Assembly: GCF_018403325.1 (NCBI RefSeq)
Contig: NZ_BOSL01000010.1
Coordinates: forward strand, 125,941-189,940
Source of the DNA: Paenibacillus vini
GTDB lineage: Bacteria > Bacillota > Bacilli > Paenibacillales > Paenibacillaceae
Reading direction: 5' to 3'
DNA length: 64,000 bases
The notes beneath the pieces are model-generated. The model had not been told where the DNA came from. It ran no database searches and saw only the letters and a list, made by a program, of their open reading frames with translations. Made by a program: the position numbers and the translations under genes. This document shows, piece after piece, positions 41,754 through 51,318 of the stretch (within the stretch, counting starts at the first letter, position 1; every line of letters begins with the position of its first letter).

Positions 41754-43100
41754 TTACAGGGGTTGTCCTACCGTCTTTTGATCTCCCGGATTGATGTAAT
41801 ATACATACACTTCCTTCTCCGGTCCAAGAACATAAACAGAACTATACCAAGCGGATTGGTCCTCGTTCCAATGAATAAACAGGTGCATTTTCATTTTTCC
41901 GGCTTCCAGGCCTTCAAAATCAATGCTGCCAAAATCTCCGGTTGGACGCTTGTACCCTTTTGCAGTGACTACGTACTCCCAAACCTCGGAACCGTCCATC
42001 TCATCCACGCCCGCAATATAATCCGTTCCAAATAAATCGACAGCCTCTTTTTGATTAATTCCCTTATGTACTTTTTCGAAGACGGAGGTGACATACGGAT
42101 TGACCGGAGTGACTAATTGTTCTTGAAGCTCCATATTCAAGATTTTAGCAATCCCCGTGGCGTTCTGATTCCGGATTTCATCATAAACCGTCTCGCCCTC
42201 GTTATTTTTCAAATCGGGGTCAGCTCCATGCTTCAACAGGGCCGCAAATAATTCTTCGTCTTTTAACAAGTAGAACAGAACGGTATTCCCGAGCCGGTCC
42301 GTAGCATTCACCTCGGCTCCCGCCTCAAGAAGCGGAATGCACGCCTGAGGTAAATACAACCCCGCAGCAATTAACGCAGATTGTTCGGAGGACTGGGCAT
42401 TGGGATCCGCTCCTTTCGCAAGCAGCAGTTCAACCATTTCCAGCGCTATTTTCTTTCCTGTATTTATGAGATCTGGATCCGGCATGTCTGAAGGAAAATC
42501 CCCGCGAAAGATAGCCAACTGCAGGGCGGAAGCTCCATACTCATCCACAGCATTCGGGTCCGCCCCCTGCGAGAGCATCTGTTCAACGGCTTTTGTGTCC
42601 CCGCTATTTATGGCCTCAACCAGTTGAGCATCGATGCTTAATTCCAGATTTTCACCACTACTATGTATACTTTCCGTGGAACTTATGTTATTTGAAATAT
42701 CGGCTAAAGCAGCTTCCCCCTGCTCCTTGATTAAATCTTGATGGTCCCGAATCCAGTTCATGGCATCCAAAAGATTACCATATCGGCCCTCTTCCTCTGT
42801 AAAATAAATCAAAACCAGCTCGGTCCAAAACTCGGCTTCAACATCGGGATTTTCAAAAAAAGCTTCTATTTCAACCCCTTGATTTCGCCAATCCTTAAGA
42901 ATACCCCCCACAAGCACCCGCAATCGGTCATAACCGACCTGCTCTTCCCAATTGGCCGCAGTGATTCCGCTCGACAAGGCGGATAAATTATCACTCTGGA
43001 GTCCATCCTCCCTGCCCGAAATCCCGGAACATGAAGTGACTATTAAAGTTAATGCAACAAATACCGAGATCAATAAAGTCCGCAAAAAAACACGCTCCAT
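41754..43100 (-). CDS. ankyrin-repeat lipoprotein
   Basis: An exported lipoprotein of about 448 residues. Lipobox LIVTSC near residue 24; a helical region to about 165; then four or so ankyrin repeats (AINSGDTKAVEQMLSQGADP, LLLAKGADPNAQSS, LLEAGAEVNATDRLGN, LLKHGADPDLKNNEGE); and a C-terminal beta-rich domain. Ankyrin repeats mediate protein contacts; the partner is unknown. ATG 43100 is chosen over TTG 43112; neither has a perfect ribosome site. Not obviously linked to the sigma-factor operon, which is separated by a terminator. Confidence 0.8.
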   Translation of the reverse strand: MERVFLRTLLISVFVALTLIVTSCSGISGREDGLQSDNLSALSSGITAANWEEQVGYDRLRVLVGGILKDWRNQGVEIEAFFENPDVEAEFWTELVLIYFTEEEGRYGNLLDAMNWIRDHQDLIKEQGEAALADISNNISSTESIHSSGENLELSIDAQLVEAINSGDTKAVEQMLSQGADPNAVDEYGASALQLAIFRGDFPSDMPDPDLINTGKKIALEMVELLLAKGADPNAQSSEQSALIAAGLYLPQACIPLLEAGAEVNATDRLGNTVLFYLLKDEELFAALLKHGADPDLKNNEGETVYDEIRNQNATGIAKILNMELQEQLVTPVNPYVTSVFEKVHKGINQKEAVDLFGTDYIAGVDEMDGSEVWEYVVTAKGYKRPTGDFGSIDFEGLEAGKMKMHLFIHWNEDQSAWYSSVYVLGPEKEVYVYYINPGDQKTVGQPL

Positions 43101-43112
43101 ATTCAATGTCAA

Positions 43113-43555
43113 TTTCCGTCATCATTCCCCCTATTATGTCAGCTCTCCTTTAAATGGGGCAAGACTTTTTTCCTGTAGTTCTTTGGGATTATTGCCCAAC
43201 TTTAGGTTGACTAATTAAAATTTGCAGTATAACATACGCATTAACCAACCTACATAAGCCTCTCTAAAACCGTTCCAACACGATGCTTCGCTTTCTCTTT
43301 TGCGCAAACGTTTGCCCAATAGTTTGGACTGCAATTATGAATCGCTACGGTTATTGGCTGCCCTCCAACTACGGATCCCTTTTACATTAGCCCATAATCG
43401 CTCCAATATTCTGCAAAGCAGTCACACCTTGGCGAGAGCAATGATCTTCCCCGGCAGAACCACTCCATCAGAAAGGAGGACAGGGATTTATACGAATCTA
43501 TTATTGAAAGCGCATTATATGTCATTAACCCCAATAAAAGGAGTGATAACACGTA
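43113..43555. other. long control region before the amylase gene
   Basis: 440 bases with no supported gene. It holds a LacI-type palindrome at 43304-43315, an AT-rich stretch near 43210-43240, and the ribosome site AAAGGAG before 43556. An open frame at 43300-43635 reads through the palindrome and out of frame into the amylase start, so it is not a gene. Confidence 0.5.
43304..43315. promoter_or_regulatory. LacI/MalR/CcpA-type operator before the amylase gene
   Basis: GCAAACGTTTGC, a perfect palindrome with the central CG, in a wider TTGCGCAAACGTTTGCCCAA context. About 240 bases before the start codon. Confidence 0.55.
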
Positions 43556-46500
43556 ATGGATTTGAGAAAAGCATGGTTTGGAATATTCATGGCATTCATT
43601 CTAGTTTTATCAACCTTCACCCCTTCTTTTGCTGATTCGGCCAGCCCCTCGGCTACCGCGTTGGATAATGCTGCCGCGGCTTCGCCTAGCTTAAAGATTC
43701 ACTTCAAAAAACCGGGAAACTGGGGAACTCCCCAACTTTATTACTACCAGACCAGTCCGAGCGTTACCGAACCCGCCTGGCAATCATCCCCGACCATGAA
43801 CGCGGAACAAGGCGACTGGTATGTTTACACTATTGAAGGGGTCTCCAGTGCAAGAGTGATTTTCAAAGACAGCAACGGCAACCAGATGCCGGCGGCTAAC
43901 CAGTCCGGTATGTTCAGGGATAAAGAAGGATGGTATAGCGGGACCAATTGGAGCGATAGCAACCCTAATCCTGTAGATACGGTTCCCCCGGATGTACCAT
44001 CCGGCTTGACGAGCACGGCCAAAACGGACACCACCGTGACGCTATCCTGGGCCCCTGCTTCGGATAATGCCGGCGGAAGCGGATTGTCCGGGTATCTGGT
44101 CTACCGGAACGGGGCGCAAGTCGGCTCGGAAACGACCGCTACCACCTTCACGGATACCGCGCTCCTCCCAGAGACGGAATACGTCTACACGGTCAAGGCA
44201 AAAGACAAAGCAGGAAACGTGTCATCCGCCAGCAACGCTCTATCGGTGACTACCAATCCTGCGGGAAGCACCAACAAAGTATCCATTTATTACAAAATCG
44301 GTTATGCCACACCTTACATCCATTACCGGCCTGCAGGCGGTAGTTGGACGACTGTCCCGGGCATCAAAATGGAGAATGCCGAAATGCCGGGATATGCCAA
44401 ATCGACTATCGATATTGGAGCCGCGGCCCGGCTTGAGGCCTGTTTCAACAACGGAAGCGGGCAATGGGACAGCAACAACGGCAACAATTACTTTTTTAAT
44501 CCCGGAACCTGGACTTACTCCGCTGGAGTAATCACCCCGGGTGCTCCTTCCGGCGGTTCAACGGACACCACGCCTCCCGCCGTGCCGGCCAATTTGGCCG
44601 TGACGGGCAAGACTTCCACGACCGTGACATTATCGTGGTCCCAAAGCTTGGATAATGAAGGCGGAAACGGCCTTCAAGGGTACGAAGTTTACCGGGACGG
44701 TACCTTGGTCGACGCCAATGTAACGGCGACATCTTATACATTTAACGGCCTGTCGGCATCTACCGCTTATTCGTTCACAGTACTGGCCAAGGACAAAGCG
44801 GGGAATAAATCCTCCCAGTCCGCCCCTCTTCCCGTGACGACTTCAGAAGCGGGCGCAGGTAACCAGGCTATCGTCTACTATTACACCAAGACGCGGGCGT
44901 GGTCTCAGGTCAACATTCACTACTCCCCTGCCGGAGCCGCATGGACGACTCCTCCCGGAATAAAAATGGCGGAGGAAGCCTGCGGCGATTGGACCAAAAT
45001 CACGATCAACCTCGGGGAAGCGACCAGCATGAAGGCCACGTTTAACAACGGTTCCGTTTGGGACAATAACAACGGCCAAAATTATGTGATCGGCACGGGA
45101 ATCACAACCGTTAAGGACGGTGTGGTCACCGCCAATGCAATCAGCCCTTGCGCCCCTTTACCTGAAGATAATCTCCCCCCTTCGGTACCGGGAAATGTGA
45201 CAGCGGTTGCAAAAGACCTCAGCATTACCTTGACCTGGAGCGCTTCGATCGACAATGAGAACGGAAGAGGCGTAGCGGGGTATGAAATCACGCGCACAGG
45301 CGGAAGCGACGGTCAAAAGGTATATACGACTACCCGAACCGATTTCACGGAAACAAAACTTGAGGCACAAACGACTTACACCTATACGGTAAAAGCCTTT
45401 GACAAGGCTGTTCCATCCAACAAATCGGCGGCCAGCCAGCCGGTCTCCGCCAAAACAGGCGATGCTCCGCTTCCTCCAGTCGGCGGGACGCCGCTTGGAG
45501 GCGATGCCCGCGAAGATTCCATTTACTTTGTCATGACCGCCCGCTTTTATGACGGGGACTCCTCGAATAACCGCGGCGGGCAGTATAATGTACCTTCGGG
45601 AAATGCGGCCAACAATGATCCGATGTTCCGGGGCGATTTTAAAGGATTGATGGAAAAGCTCGATTATATCAAGGCTCTCGGATTCTCGGCGATCTGGATT
45701 ACGCCCGTCGTGCTGAACCGCTCGGATTATGATTTCCACGGTTATCACGGTTACGATTTCTACCGGGTAGATCCTCGCCTGGAGTCGAGCGGGGCAAGTT
45801 ATCAGGATCTGATCAACGAAGCCCATAACAAGGGAATCAAGATCATTCAGGATGTCGTGTACAATCACTCCAGCCGATGGGGAGCGAAAGATTTGTTCAC
45901 GCCAACCGTATTCGGGGTTCGCGATTCGCAGTGGAGTTGGTATTATGACGAAAAAATTCCGGGGCTGGAATATGACGGCCTTTATCCGAATGACGTTTCC
46001 GCCAAGGCTTATAACGGCGACATATGGTCTACGGAGGAGCCTGCCGGGAACACCTGCCGGAATTGGGGAACGCCGACACAGTTCTACAGCAAGGAAGGTT
46101 ATCGCATTTATAACTGTCAATGGCCTAATGCAACTTCCGGCATGTTCCCTACCGAATACTATCATCCATGCTGGATCGGCAACTGGGAAGGCGAAGATTC
46201 CCGCAGTTGCTGGCTCCATGAGGATCTGGCCGATTTCAACACGGAAAGCAAGCCTGTGCAGGATTATTTGATTGGAGCCTATAACAACTTCATCGATATG
46301 GGCGTGGATGGTTTCCGGATCGATACCGCCGTCCATATACCTCGAGTGACGTGGAACCGCCACTTCCTTCCTGCCGCTCAGGAGCACTCCGCAGCGAAAT
46401 TCGGTGATAAGGGAGAAAACTTCTTCATGTTCGGCGAGGTCGGTGCGTTCGTCAACGACAAGTGGAATCGCGGATCAGTCAACCATTCCGCCCAATTCTT

Positions 46501-47425
46501 CACCTGGAAAGAGCGCAAAGAATATAGCGCCAACGATGAAGTCGCGGCTTTAGAGCAATACAATTACGAGAATCAACTCGGTACGGCCAATCAGCCTACC
46601 TCGGACAATGCTTTCCTTCGAGGAAACAATTATCATGAGCCCGACCACAGCAAGTTCTCCGGCATGAACATCATCGACATGCGGATGCACATGAATTTCA
46701 GCGAAGCGGTCAATGCCTTCCATAACGGCAGAGATTCGGACGATGCGACCAATGACGCCACCTATAACGTGGTCTATGTCAGCAGTCACGACTTCGGTCC
46801 GAACAAATCGAGCACGGCCTACAATGGAGGAACCGGCGCCTGGGCGGAAAACATGAGCTTGATGTGGACGTTCCGGGGCATCCCGACCATCATGTACGGC
46901 GATGAAATCGAATTCCAGGCCGGTGAACAAATCGACTGCGGGCCAACCTGCCCGCTGGAAGAAACACGCCGTGCCTACTTCGGTGAAGAAATTGAAGGAA
47001 CCGTGGTGGCCAGCGATTTCGGCAAGGTGGCTTCCGCTTCCGGCAAAGTCGCCGAAACGCTGCAAAAACCGCTGGTCAAACATCTGCAGCGGTTGAACCA
47101 AATTCGCCGGCAGATTCCTGCCTTGCAAAAAGGCCAATATTCAACCGAAGGCATTACAGGAAAAATGGCATTTAAACGCCGGTACACGAATGCCGCGGAA
47201 GGCGTTGACAGCTTTGCGCTTGTAGCGATCAGCGAATCCGCGACTTACACCGGTATTCCGAACGGCACCTACAAAGACGCCATTACAGGCGATGTGAAAA
47301 CCGTGACGAACGGCAACTTGTCCGTTTCCTTGTCCGGCATCGGCAACCTTCGCGTCTACGTGCTGGATCTGCCGGGCAACCCGGCTCCGGGTAAGATCGG
47401 CGAAAGCGGCCCGTATCTGAAGTAG
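43556..47425 (+). CDS. secreted modular GH13 alpha-amylase / starch hydrolase
   Basis: A 1289-residue secreted starch-degrading enzyme. Signal peptide 1-26 (cleavage after SFA); CBM26-like module about 45-140; then three fibronectin III domains (about 145-233, 335-428, 535-625) alternating with two CBM25-like modules (about 240-325 and 433-530); GH13 catalytic domain from about 640. Catalytic regions: DVVYNHSS (I), GVDGFRIDTAVH with the nucleophile Asp (II), FGEVGAF with the acid Glu (III), VSSHDFGPN (IV, with SHD instead of NHD). The C-terminal beta-domain ends at 1289. Single gene, behind a LacI-type operator, ended by a terminator. Confidence 0.9.
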   Translation: MDLRKAWFGIFMAFILVLSTFTPSFADSASPSATALDNAAAASPSLKIHFKKPGNWGTPQLYYYQTSPSVTEPAWQSSPTMNAEQGDWYVYTIEGVSSARVIFKDSNGNQMPAANQSGMFRDKEGWYSGTNWSDSNPNPVDTVPPDVPSGLTSTAKTDTTVTLSWAPASDNAGGSGLSGYLVYRNGAQVGSETTATTFTDTALLPETEYVYTVKAKDKAGNVSSASNALSVTTNPAGSTNKVSIYYKIGYATPYIHYRPAGGSWTTVPGIKMENAEMPGYAKSTIDIGAAARLEACFNNGSGQWDSNNGNNYFFNPGTWTYSAGVITPGAPSGGSTDTTPPAVPANLAVTGKTSTTVTLSWSQSLDNEGGNGLQGYEVYRDGTLVDANVTATSYTFNGLSASTAYSFTVLAKDKAGNKSSQSAPLPVTTSEAGAGNQAIVYYYTKTRAWSQVNIHYSPAGAAWTTPPGIKMAEEACGDWTKITINLGEATSMKATFNNGSVWDNNNGQNYVIGTGITTVKDGVVTANAISPCAPLPEDNLPPSVPGNVTAVAKDLSITLTWSASIDNENGRGVAGYEITRTGGSDGQKVYTTTRTDFTETKLEAQTTYTYTVKAFDKAVPSNKSAASQPVSAKTGDAPLPPVGGTPLGGDAREDSIYFVMTARFYDGDSSNNRGGQYNVPSGNAANNDPMFRGDFKGLMEKLDYIKALGFSAIWITPVVLNRSDYDFHGYHGYDFYRVDPRLESSGASYQDLINEAHNKGIKIIQDVVYNHSSRWGAKDLFTPTVFGVRDSQWSWYYDEKIPGLEYDGLYPNDVSAKAYNGDIWSTEEPAGNTCRNWGTPTQFYSKEGYRIYNCQWPNATSGMFPTEYYHPCWIGNWEGEDSRSCWLHEDLADFNTESKPVQDYLIGAYNNFIDMGVDGFRIDTAVHIPRVTWNRHFLPAAQEHSAAKFGDKGENFFMFGEVGAFVNDKWNRGSVNHSAQFFTWKERKEYSANDEVAALEQYNYENQLGTANQPTSDNAFLRGNNYHEPDHSKFSGMNIIDMRMHMNFSEAVNAFHNGRDSDDATNDATYNVVYVSSHDFGPNKSSTAYNGGTGAWAENMSLMWTFRGIPTIMYGDEIEFQAGEQIDCGPTCPLEETRRAYFGEEIEGTVVASDFGKVASASGKVAETLQKPLVKHLQRLNQIRRQIPALQKGQYSTEGITGKMAFKRRYTNAAEGVDSFALVAISESATYTGIPNGTYKDAITGDVKTVTNGNLSVSLSGIGNLRVYVLDLPGNPAPGKIGESGPYLK

Positions 47426-47444
47426 TTTGCAGGATTTCAAAAAA

Positions 47445-47476
47445 AAGCGCGTCTTCCTCTTCGGGAAGACGCGCTT
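47445..47476. terminator. bidirectional terminator between amylase and SDR genes
   Basis: AAGCGCGTCTTCC pairs perfectly with GGAAGACGCGCTT over six bases; A-run before, T-rich after. Confidence 0.85.
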
Positions 47477-47488
47477 ACTCATTTTTTA

Positions 47489-48247
47489 TTAATATGCGGT
47501 CCAGCCGGCATCAGCCGTAATTACCGTACCGTTCACAAAGCTGGACTCGTCCGACGCCAGGAACAGAGCTACCTTGGCAATCTCTTCAGGTTTGCCCACA
47601 CGCGGGTTAATCGCCATGCCGAGCTGCTGTTTACCAAAGCCGAATTGGCTCATACCTTGCATGGAGGCCCCGATGTTCGTTTCCACGCCGCCCGGAGCGA
47701 TCGCGTTGCAACGAATGCCTTCGGTTGCATACATATAACCCGTGTTTTTGGTGAAGCCGACAACAGCATGCTTCGACGCCGTATAAGCTGCGCCTGCACG
47801 AGCACCATTAAGTCCGCCAGCCGAAGCCACGTTGACGATAACTCCCTTTTTCTTCTCAAGGAAGATCGGCAGCACTTTACGAGTCGAACGCATTACGCTG
47901 GTCGTATTGATGGCAAATACTCTTTCCCATTTATCATCATTAATTTCGCCGGCCGGCTCCATGCCGTCCATAATTCCTGCATTGTTGATGAGGATATCTA
48001 CCGTACCGTAATTTTGAACGGTCGTGTCGATCAAGTTTTGAATGTCTTCTTCAACCGCCACATTTGTCTTAATGGCAAATGCCGTACCGCCCTGGGATTT
48101 GATTTCTTCGACCGTAGCCTGGGCTCCTTCCAGATTCAAATCCGAAACGGCCACTTTCGCTCCTTCTTTAGCAAAAAGCAAAGCAATTTGTTTACCCATA
48201 CCTGAAGCTGCACCGGTTACTACCGCTACTTGGTTTTGAAGTTTCAC
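47489..48247 (-). CDS. short-chain dehydrogenase/reductase (SDR)
   Basis: An NAD(P)-dependent oxidoreductase of 252 residues; substrate unknown. Cofactor motif TGAASGMGKQIA at the N terminus, NNAGIMDG, catalytic Ser in VASAGGLNGARAG and the YTASK motif with catalytic Tyr and Lys. WTAY at the C terminus is typical of glucose dehydrogenase-like SDRs. Start is GTG 48245-48247 behind GGGAGG; the frame extends upstream without a ribosome site. A 30-base palindrome sits directly upstream and a TetR gene next, so it is probably the regulator's target. Confidence 0.88.
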   Translation of the reverse strand: MKLQNQVAVVTGAASGMGKQIALLFAKEGAKVAVSDLNLEGAQATVEEIKSQGGTAFAIKTNVAVEEDIQNLIDTTVQNYGTVDILINNAGIMDGMEPAGEINDDKWERVFAINTTSVMRSTRKVLPIFLEKKKGVIVNVASAGGLNGARAGAAYTASKHAVVGFTKNTGYMYATEGIRCNAIAPGGVETNIGASMQGMSQFGFGKQQLGMAINPRVGKPEEIAKVALFLASDESSFVNGTVITADAGWTAY

Positions 48248-48267
48248 TTTCAAATACCTCCCGAAAT

Positions 48268-48297
48268 ATTCACAATTCATAGGTTAGATTGTGAATA
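48268..48297. promoter_or_regulatory. TetR-type operator palindrome before the SDR gene
   Basis: TATTCACAAT and ATTGTGAATA, a perfect 10-base inverted repeat with 11 bases between, just upstream of the SDR ribosome site and 106 bases from the TetR gene. Confidence 0.55.
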
Positions 48298-48403
48298 ATG
48301 TTATTGCGCTATGCATCTTCAGTATAGATAAAGCCTGATTTCACTACAATCATTAAACATTCTTCAAATGTTCATTAACGTACAAAGCGCGACCGATTGT
48401 TCG

Positions 48404-48991
48404 TTATCTTCTATTGATTTTGGTTGAAGTCGGCTTCCAGTTAATCATTCGAACCAGCTGATCCTGCATATAATCCGGCGAATATTGGAACCCGCTCTCG
48501 ATCCAGTGAAAGACAAGGCCTAACAGGGCATTCATCGAATAAATCAAAAGGAACTCCCGATTAATCGAATCATGAGTATAGTCCAAATCCTCCGCGGCAA
48601 TCTGCATGAGCGAGGCGGATATCTTTTCCTTGAATAGAGGTAAAACCTCACTTTTGAATAAAATCGTATATACGGAAGAGTTTCGATAGAAGTGATCGAA
48701 GATTTTCACCGAATTCGCAGGCAATTCGTCGATCCTGAATATTTCCACTTCCTCGTACGGAGCCCGGAAAGACTGCTTCAATTCATCGATCAATTTTGAA
48801 AAAACGTCGTCCAGCAGCATTTCTTTGCTTTCATAGTGGGCGTAGAACGTCCCCCGGTTATAGCCCGCCTTCTCGACGATTTCCTTGACGGATATAGCAT
48901 GAAAGGCTTTGTTCGCCATCAGATCCAACAAGGCTTGCCTTAGAGCGGCCGTGCTTCGGGAAATGCGTTTATCTGTTTTTTGATCGCTCAT
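48404..48991 (-). CDS. TetR/AcrR family transcriptional regulator
   Basis: A 195-residue DNA-binding repressor. The N-terminal helix-turn-helix reads FHAISVKEIVEKAGYNRGTFYAHYESKE (shown in part: EIVEKAGYNRGTFYAHY); the C-terminal domain, with YSMNALLGLVFHWIESGF, looks like the TetR_C_7 type. It lies 156 bases upstream of the SDR gene on the same strand, with a palindrome between; it likely represses the SDR gene until an unknown ligand binds. Confidence 0.9.
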   Translation of the reverse strand: MSDQKTDKRISRSTAALRQALLDLMANKAFHAISVKEIVEKAGYNRGTFYAHYESKEMLLDDVFSKLIDELKQSFRAPYEEVEIFRIDELPANSVKIFDHFYRNSSVYTILFKSEVLPLFKEKISASLMQIAAEDLDYTHDSINREFLLIYSMNALLGLVFHWIESGFQYSPDYMQDQLVRMINWKPTSTKINRR

Positions 48992-49339
48992 GGACTAACC
49001 CCCCTTTGCACCACACTTGTAAGTATATACAAAAAACGCGGCCCCCGGAAATTCCGGAGACCGTGAAGGATAGTTACTGGTAGAATCGAATATTATACTT
49101 TTTTTACCAGAACGACGACTATACTAAAGGTGGATTTAACGTTCAAATCTCTGGTAGAGCTTCTACGTTGAAAAACCGGCACGCTCAAGCTCCGGCAACC
49201 GAATATCCTAATTTAATTACAAACATTAATTTTGGGAAAACTGTGGTCGATTGCTTTCAGCTTTTTGTCCTGAACACGTGTCAAGGCTTCCTCTAAGGAT
49301 ATGATATCTTCAATTGCCCGGTAAGGACGTCTCCTCGAT
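48992..49339. other. non-coding left edge of the decayed island
   Basis: Holds a terminator-like hairpin (49028-49062) almost duplicated beside tRNA-Thr at 56.26 kb. Minus-strand reading shows a short helical fragment (ISLEEALTRVQDKKLK, about 49250-49310) in a different frame from the small frame at 49340, as if one gene had been frame-shifted. Otherwise nothing recognised. Confidence 0.4.
49028..49062. repeat. hairpin repeat flanking the island, left copy
   Basis: AAAAAACGCGGCCCCCGG...CCGGAGACCGTG. About 85% like the segment at 56262-56300 downstream of tRNA-Thr, in the same orientation. On the minus strand it is a hairpin followed by T, i.e. terminator-like. Confidence 0.55.
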
Positions 49340-49486
49340 CTAAGACTCCACTAGGTCGTTTCTTGTAACTGGGATCGTCTTGGTTATCCCGGTCTTCTCA
49401 TCATGTACCGTCATAACTTCCTTGATCACCTTCAATTCGTACAACACCCGCCGCTGCTTCTCACTCCGCAATAGCTTCCTTTCCAT
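49340..49486 (-). pseudogene. small phage-type gene remnant
   Basis: A 48-residue frame, MERKLLRSEKQRRVLYELKV..., ending at TAG 49340-49342; a related helical continuation is open in another frame just beyond. The composition suits a phage protein such as a small terminase or regulator, but I cannot name it. Confidence 0.3.
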
Positions 49487-49640
49487 TTGAGATTCTTACC
49501 CCAGGATAAATTTGTATCCCCTTATTTAACCGCCTATTTAGTTTCATTCTATGAAGGACAGTAAGAAAAATATATTTCACAGCGACCACTCCATTTTTCA
49601 AAATGTTACCTTTAATTTTACATTCAGAAACCATTTTATT

Positions 49641-50567
49641 CTATTGTGCATAAAAGACCGGCTCATGCTGCCATCGGTACTGTGACCAGCCGAAGGAAGC
49701 GGCGTTCTTCACCCAGACGCATTGTGACCGGACCACAATGCCGGCAGCCTCCATTGCATCTTCAAACTCCCTCTGCTTGGAAGAAGGGTGAAATACATAG
49801 ATCGCCGCCGTTGGATCCATAATTCCGGCGTAGCGTTTAAACACGGCATGAAGAAAGCCCGCAAATTCCTCCGCGGGCATATCATCGTTCATTATGAGTT
49901 GGTGCCGGCTTCTGCTAATCGTGCAGAATCACATTCCACGGCCACATTGTAAGGAGGATCCGTGACAACCAGAGTCGCCTTCGCATCGCCCATCAACATG
50001 GCTACATCCTCCGGATCCGTTGCATCCCCACACATCAGCAGATGCGGGCCGAGCTGCCAAACATCTCCGCGCTGCGTCTCAGGTTCTTTAATATCGCCCA
50101 ATGCCTTCTCAATGTCAAAATCATCTTCGATTACCGGCGGATCCATTTCTGTGATACTCGGTAATGACGCGATCAGTTCACCGATCTCCTCCTGGTCAAA
50201 TTCAGATAGGCCGATATCTGCCCCGGTCTCCTGCTGTTGTTCGAGCAGCACGGCCAGCGCCTCCTCATCCCAACGACCGGAAACTTTGTTCAAAGTGAGG
50301 TTAAGCAGCCGTTCCTGCTGGTCGTCCAGGTCAACGACGCTGACGGCCAGCTCCGTATGCCCCTGTTCATTAACCATGATTTTATACCGCTGCTTGCCCG
50401 CCGACCATGTTGCCGGTCCGCTCATTCCAGACAATCGGCTCTACATACCCGAACGAAAGAATAGAGTGCTTAAGCTTCTCATATTCCTTATCACCAGACT
50501 GAAGGTAAACTCGCGGGTTATAAGCTGCTGCGTTTATTTGATCGATAGGTATGATTTTGATGTTCAT
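49641..50567 (-). pseudogene. broken ParB-like / adenine-specific DNA methyltransferase
   Basis: Three frames line up as one phage-type gene: a ParB-like start (MNIKIIPIDQINAAAYNPR), a middle part (EQGHTELAVSVVDLDDQQER ... LLMCGDATDPED), the methylase motif VVTDPPYNV, and a tail (MPAEEFAGFLHAVFKRYAG). One extra G near 50397 (GGCGGGCAAG) breaks the first join and one missing base near 49894 breaks the second. The frame then stops at TAG after EPVFYAQ, where such enzymes usually continue for over 100 residues. It therefore cannot make a working N6-adenine methylase. Such enzymes are common in prophages. Confidence 0.8.
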
Positions 50568-50579
50568 GATGCACCCCCA

Positions 50580-50606
50580 AAAGAAAAAGCACCTAGCAGG
50601 TGCTTA
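50580..50606 (-). terminator. terminator at the RES gene stop
   Basis: On the minus strand GCACC and GGTGC pair over TGCTA, flanked by A/T pairs; a T-rich tail follows. The TAA stop forms the base of the stem. Confidence 0.65.
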
Positions 50607-51275
50607 AAACTTATAATCTATCTTTTTTAATTCCAACTTATGTGTAACTGTAACGTCGAAACAATCTGGGTTGAAAAAACAATAATTAACTCCATCTGGA
50701 TCAACTGCGCTTTGATATCTAATCCCATCAAACCCTTTCAATTTTATGTATTCTGCTATTGCTTGAGTGGGAAGATACTCAATATCTGCGATATTCGGAC
50801 GGACAGGGGCGGATAACTTCTCGCTAATTTGTCGTTTGAAACTATTAGGTCGATTTTTTTCCTCTTCCGTGGGAACAAAGTCAATAACATTCATTTGCTT
50901 CTTAGGCGTTACAGTAGCTATAACAATTGTCGCATTAATCCAAGGTCTCATTTCAGCAGCAGCGGTTTTATCACCTTCTGCAGCATACAAATAACGAATT
51001 CTTCGAGGATTTAGTCTGCCTATGCCTACGTATTTTTCTGGAGGTGCTGTTAAATCTGAATCTGAATACTGATCAACACCCTCATCCAAAATTCTAGCTC
51101 TGAAGAGAACCTTATCTGGTTCAATAATATATGGTGTTTTCATAATTGTTTCTATATGTTGACTTAGTAAAGTAGTATTACTATTAATAAAATATCTTGA
51201 AGTTTTAAATGAATCCCAAAACTCTTTTAAAACTTCATCTGTGTCTTCAGGCGTGGCCACGTAAAAGTCGATCAT
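50604..51275 (-). CDS. RES-domain protein (NAD+-degrading toxin family)
   Basis: A 223-residue protein. GRLNPRRIRYLYAAEGDKTAAAEMRPW (shown in part: GRLNPRRIRYLYAA, KTAAAEMRPW) contains the conserved Arg, Tyr and Glu of the RES fold; DIEYLPTQAIAEYIK and GFDGIRYQSAVD complete it. RES toxins hydrolyse NAD+ and are usually paired with an Xre-type antitoxin; none is adjacent. The N-terminal 80 residues are an extra helical part, as in some HEPN-RES forms. AAGGAGGGG decides ATG 51275. Confidence 0.8.
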   Translation of the reverse strand: MIDFYVATPEDTDEVLKEFWDSFKTSRYFINSNTTLLSQHIETIMKTPYIIEPDKVLFRARILDEGVDQYSDSDLTAPPEKYVGIGRLNPRRIRYLYAAEGDKTAAAEMRPWINATIVIATVTPKKQMNVIDFVPTEEEKNRPNSFKRQISEKLSAPVRPNIADIEYLPTQAIAEYIKLKGFDGIRYQSAVDPDGVNYCFFNPDCFDVTVTHKLELKKIDYKF

Positions 51276-51318
51276 TCTTCCCCTCCTTGTCTTTGTATAA
51301 TTCAAAAAAGAACAAAAC

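Noticed and set aside
43300-43635. Plus-strand gene before the amylase
   Set aside because: It starts inside a LacI-type operator and overlaps the amylase start out of frame.
45158-46387. Long minus-strand frame inside the amylase gene
   Set aside because: Antisense shadow of the catalytic domain; no ribosome site or recognisable protein.
48268-48297. Rex operator before the SDR gene
   Set aside because: It contains TTCACAA and TTGTGAA halves, but in the wrong order and spacing for Rex; a TetR-type palindrome fits better.
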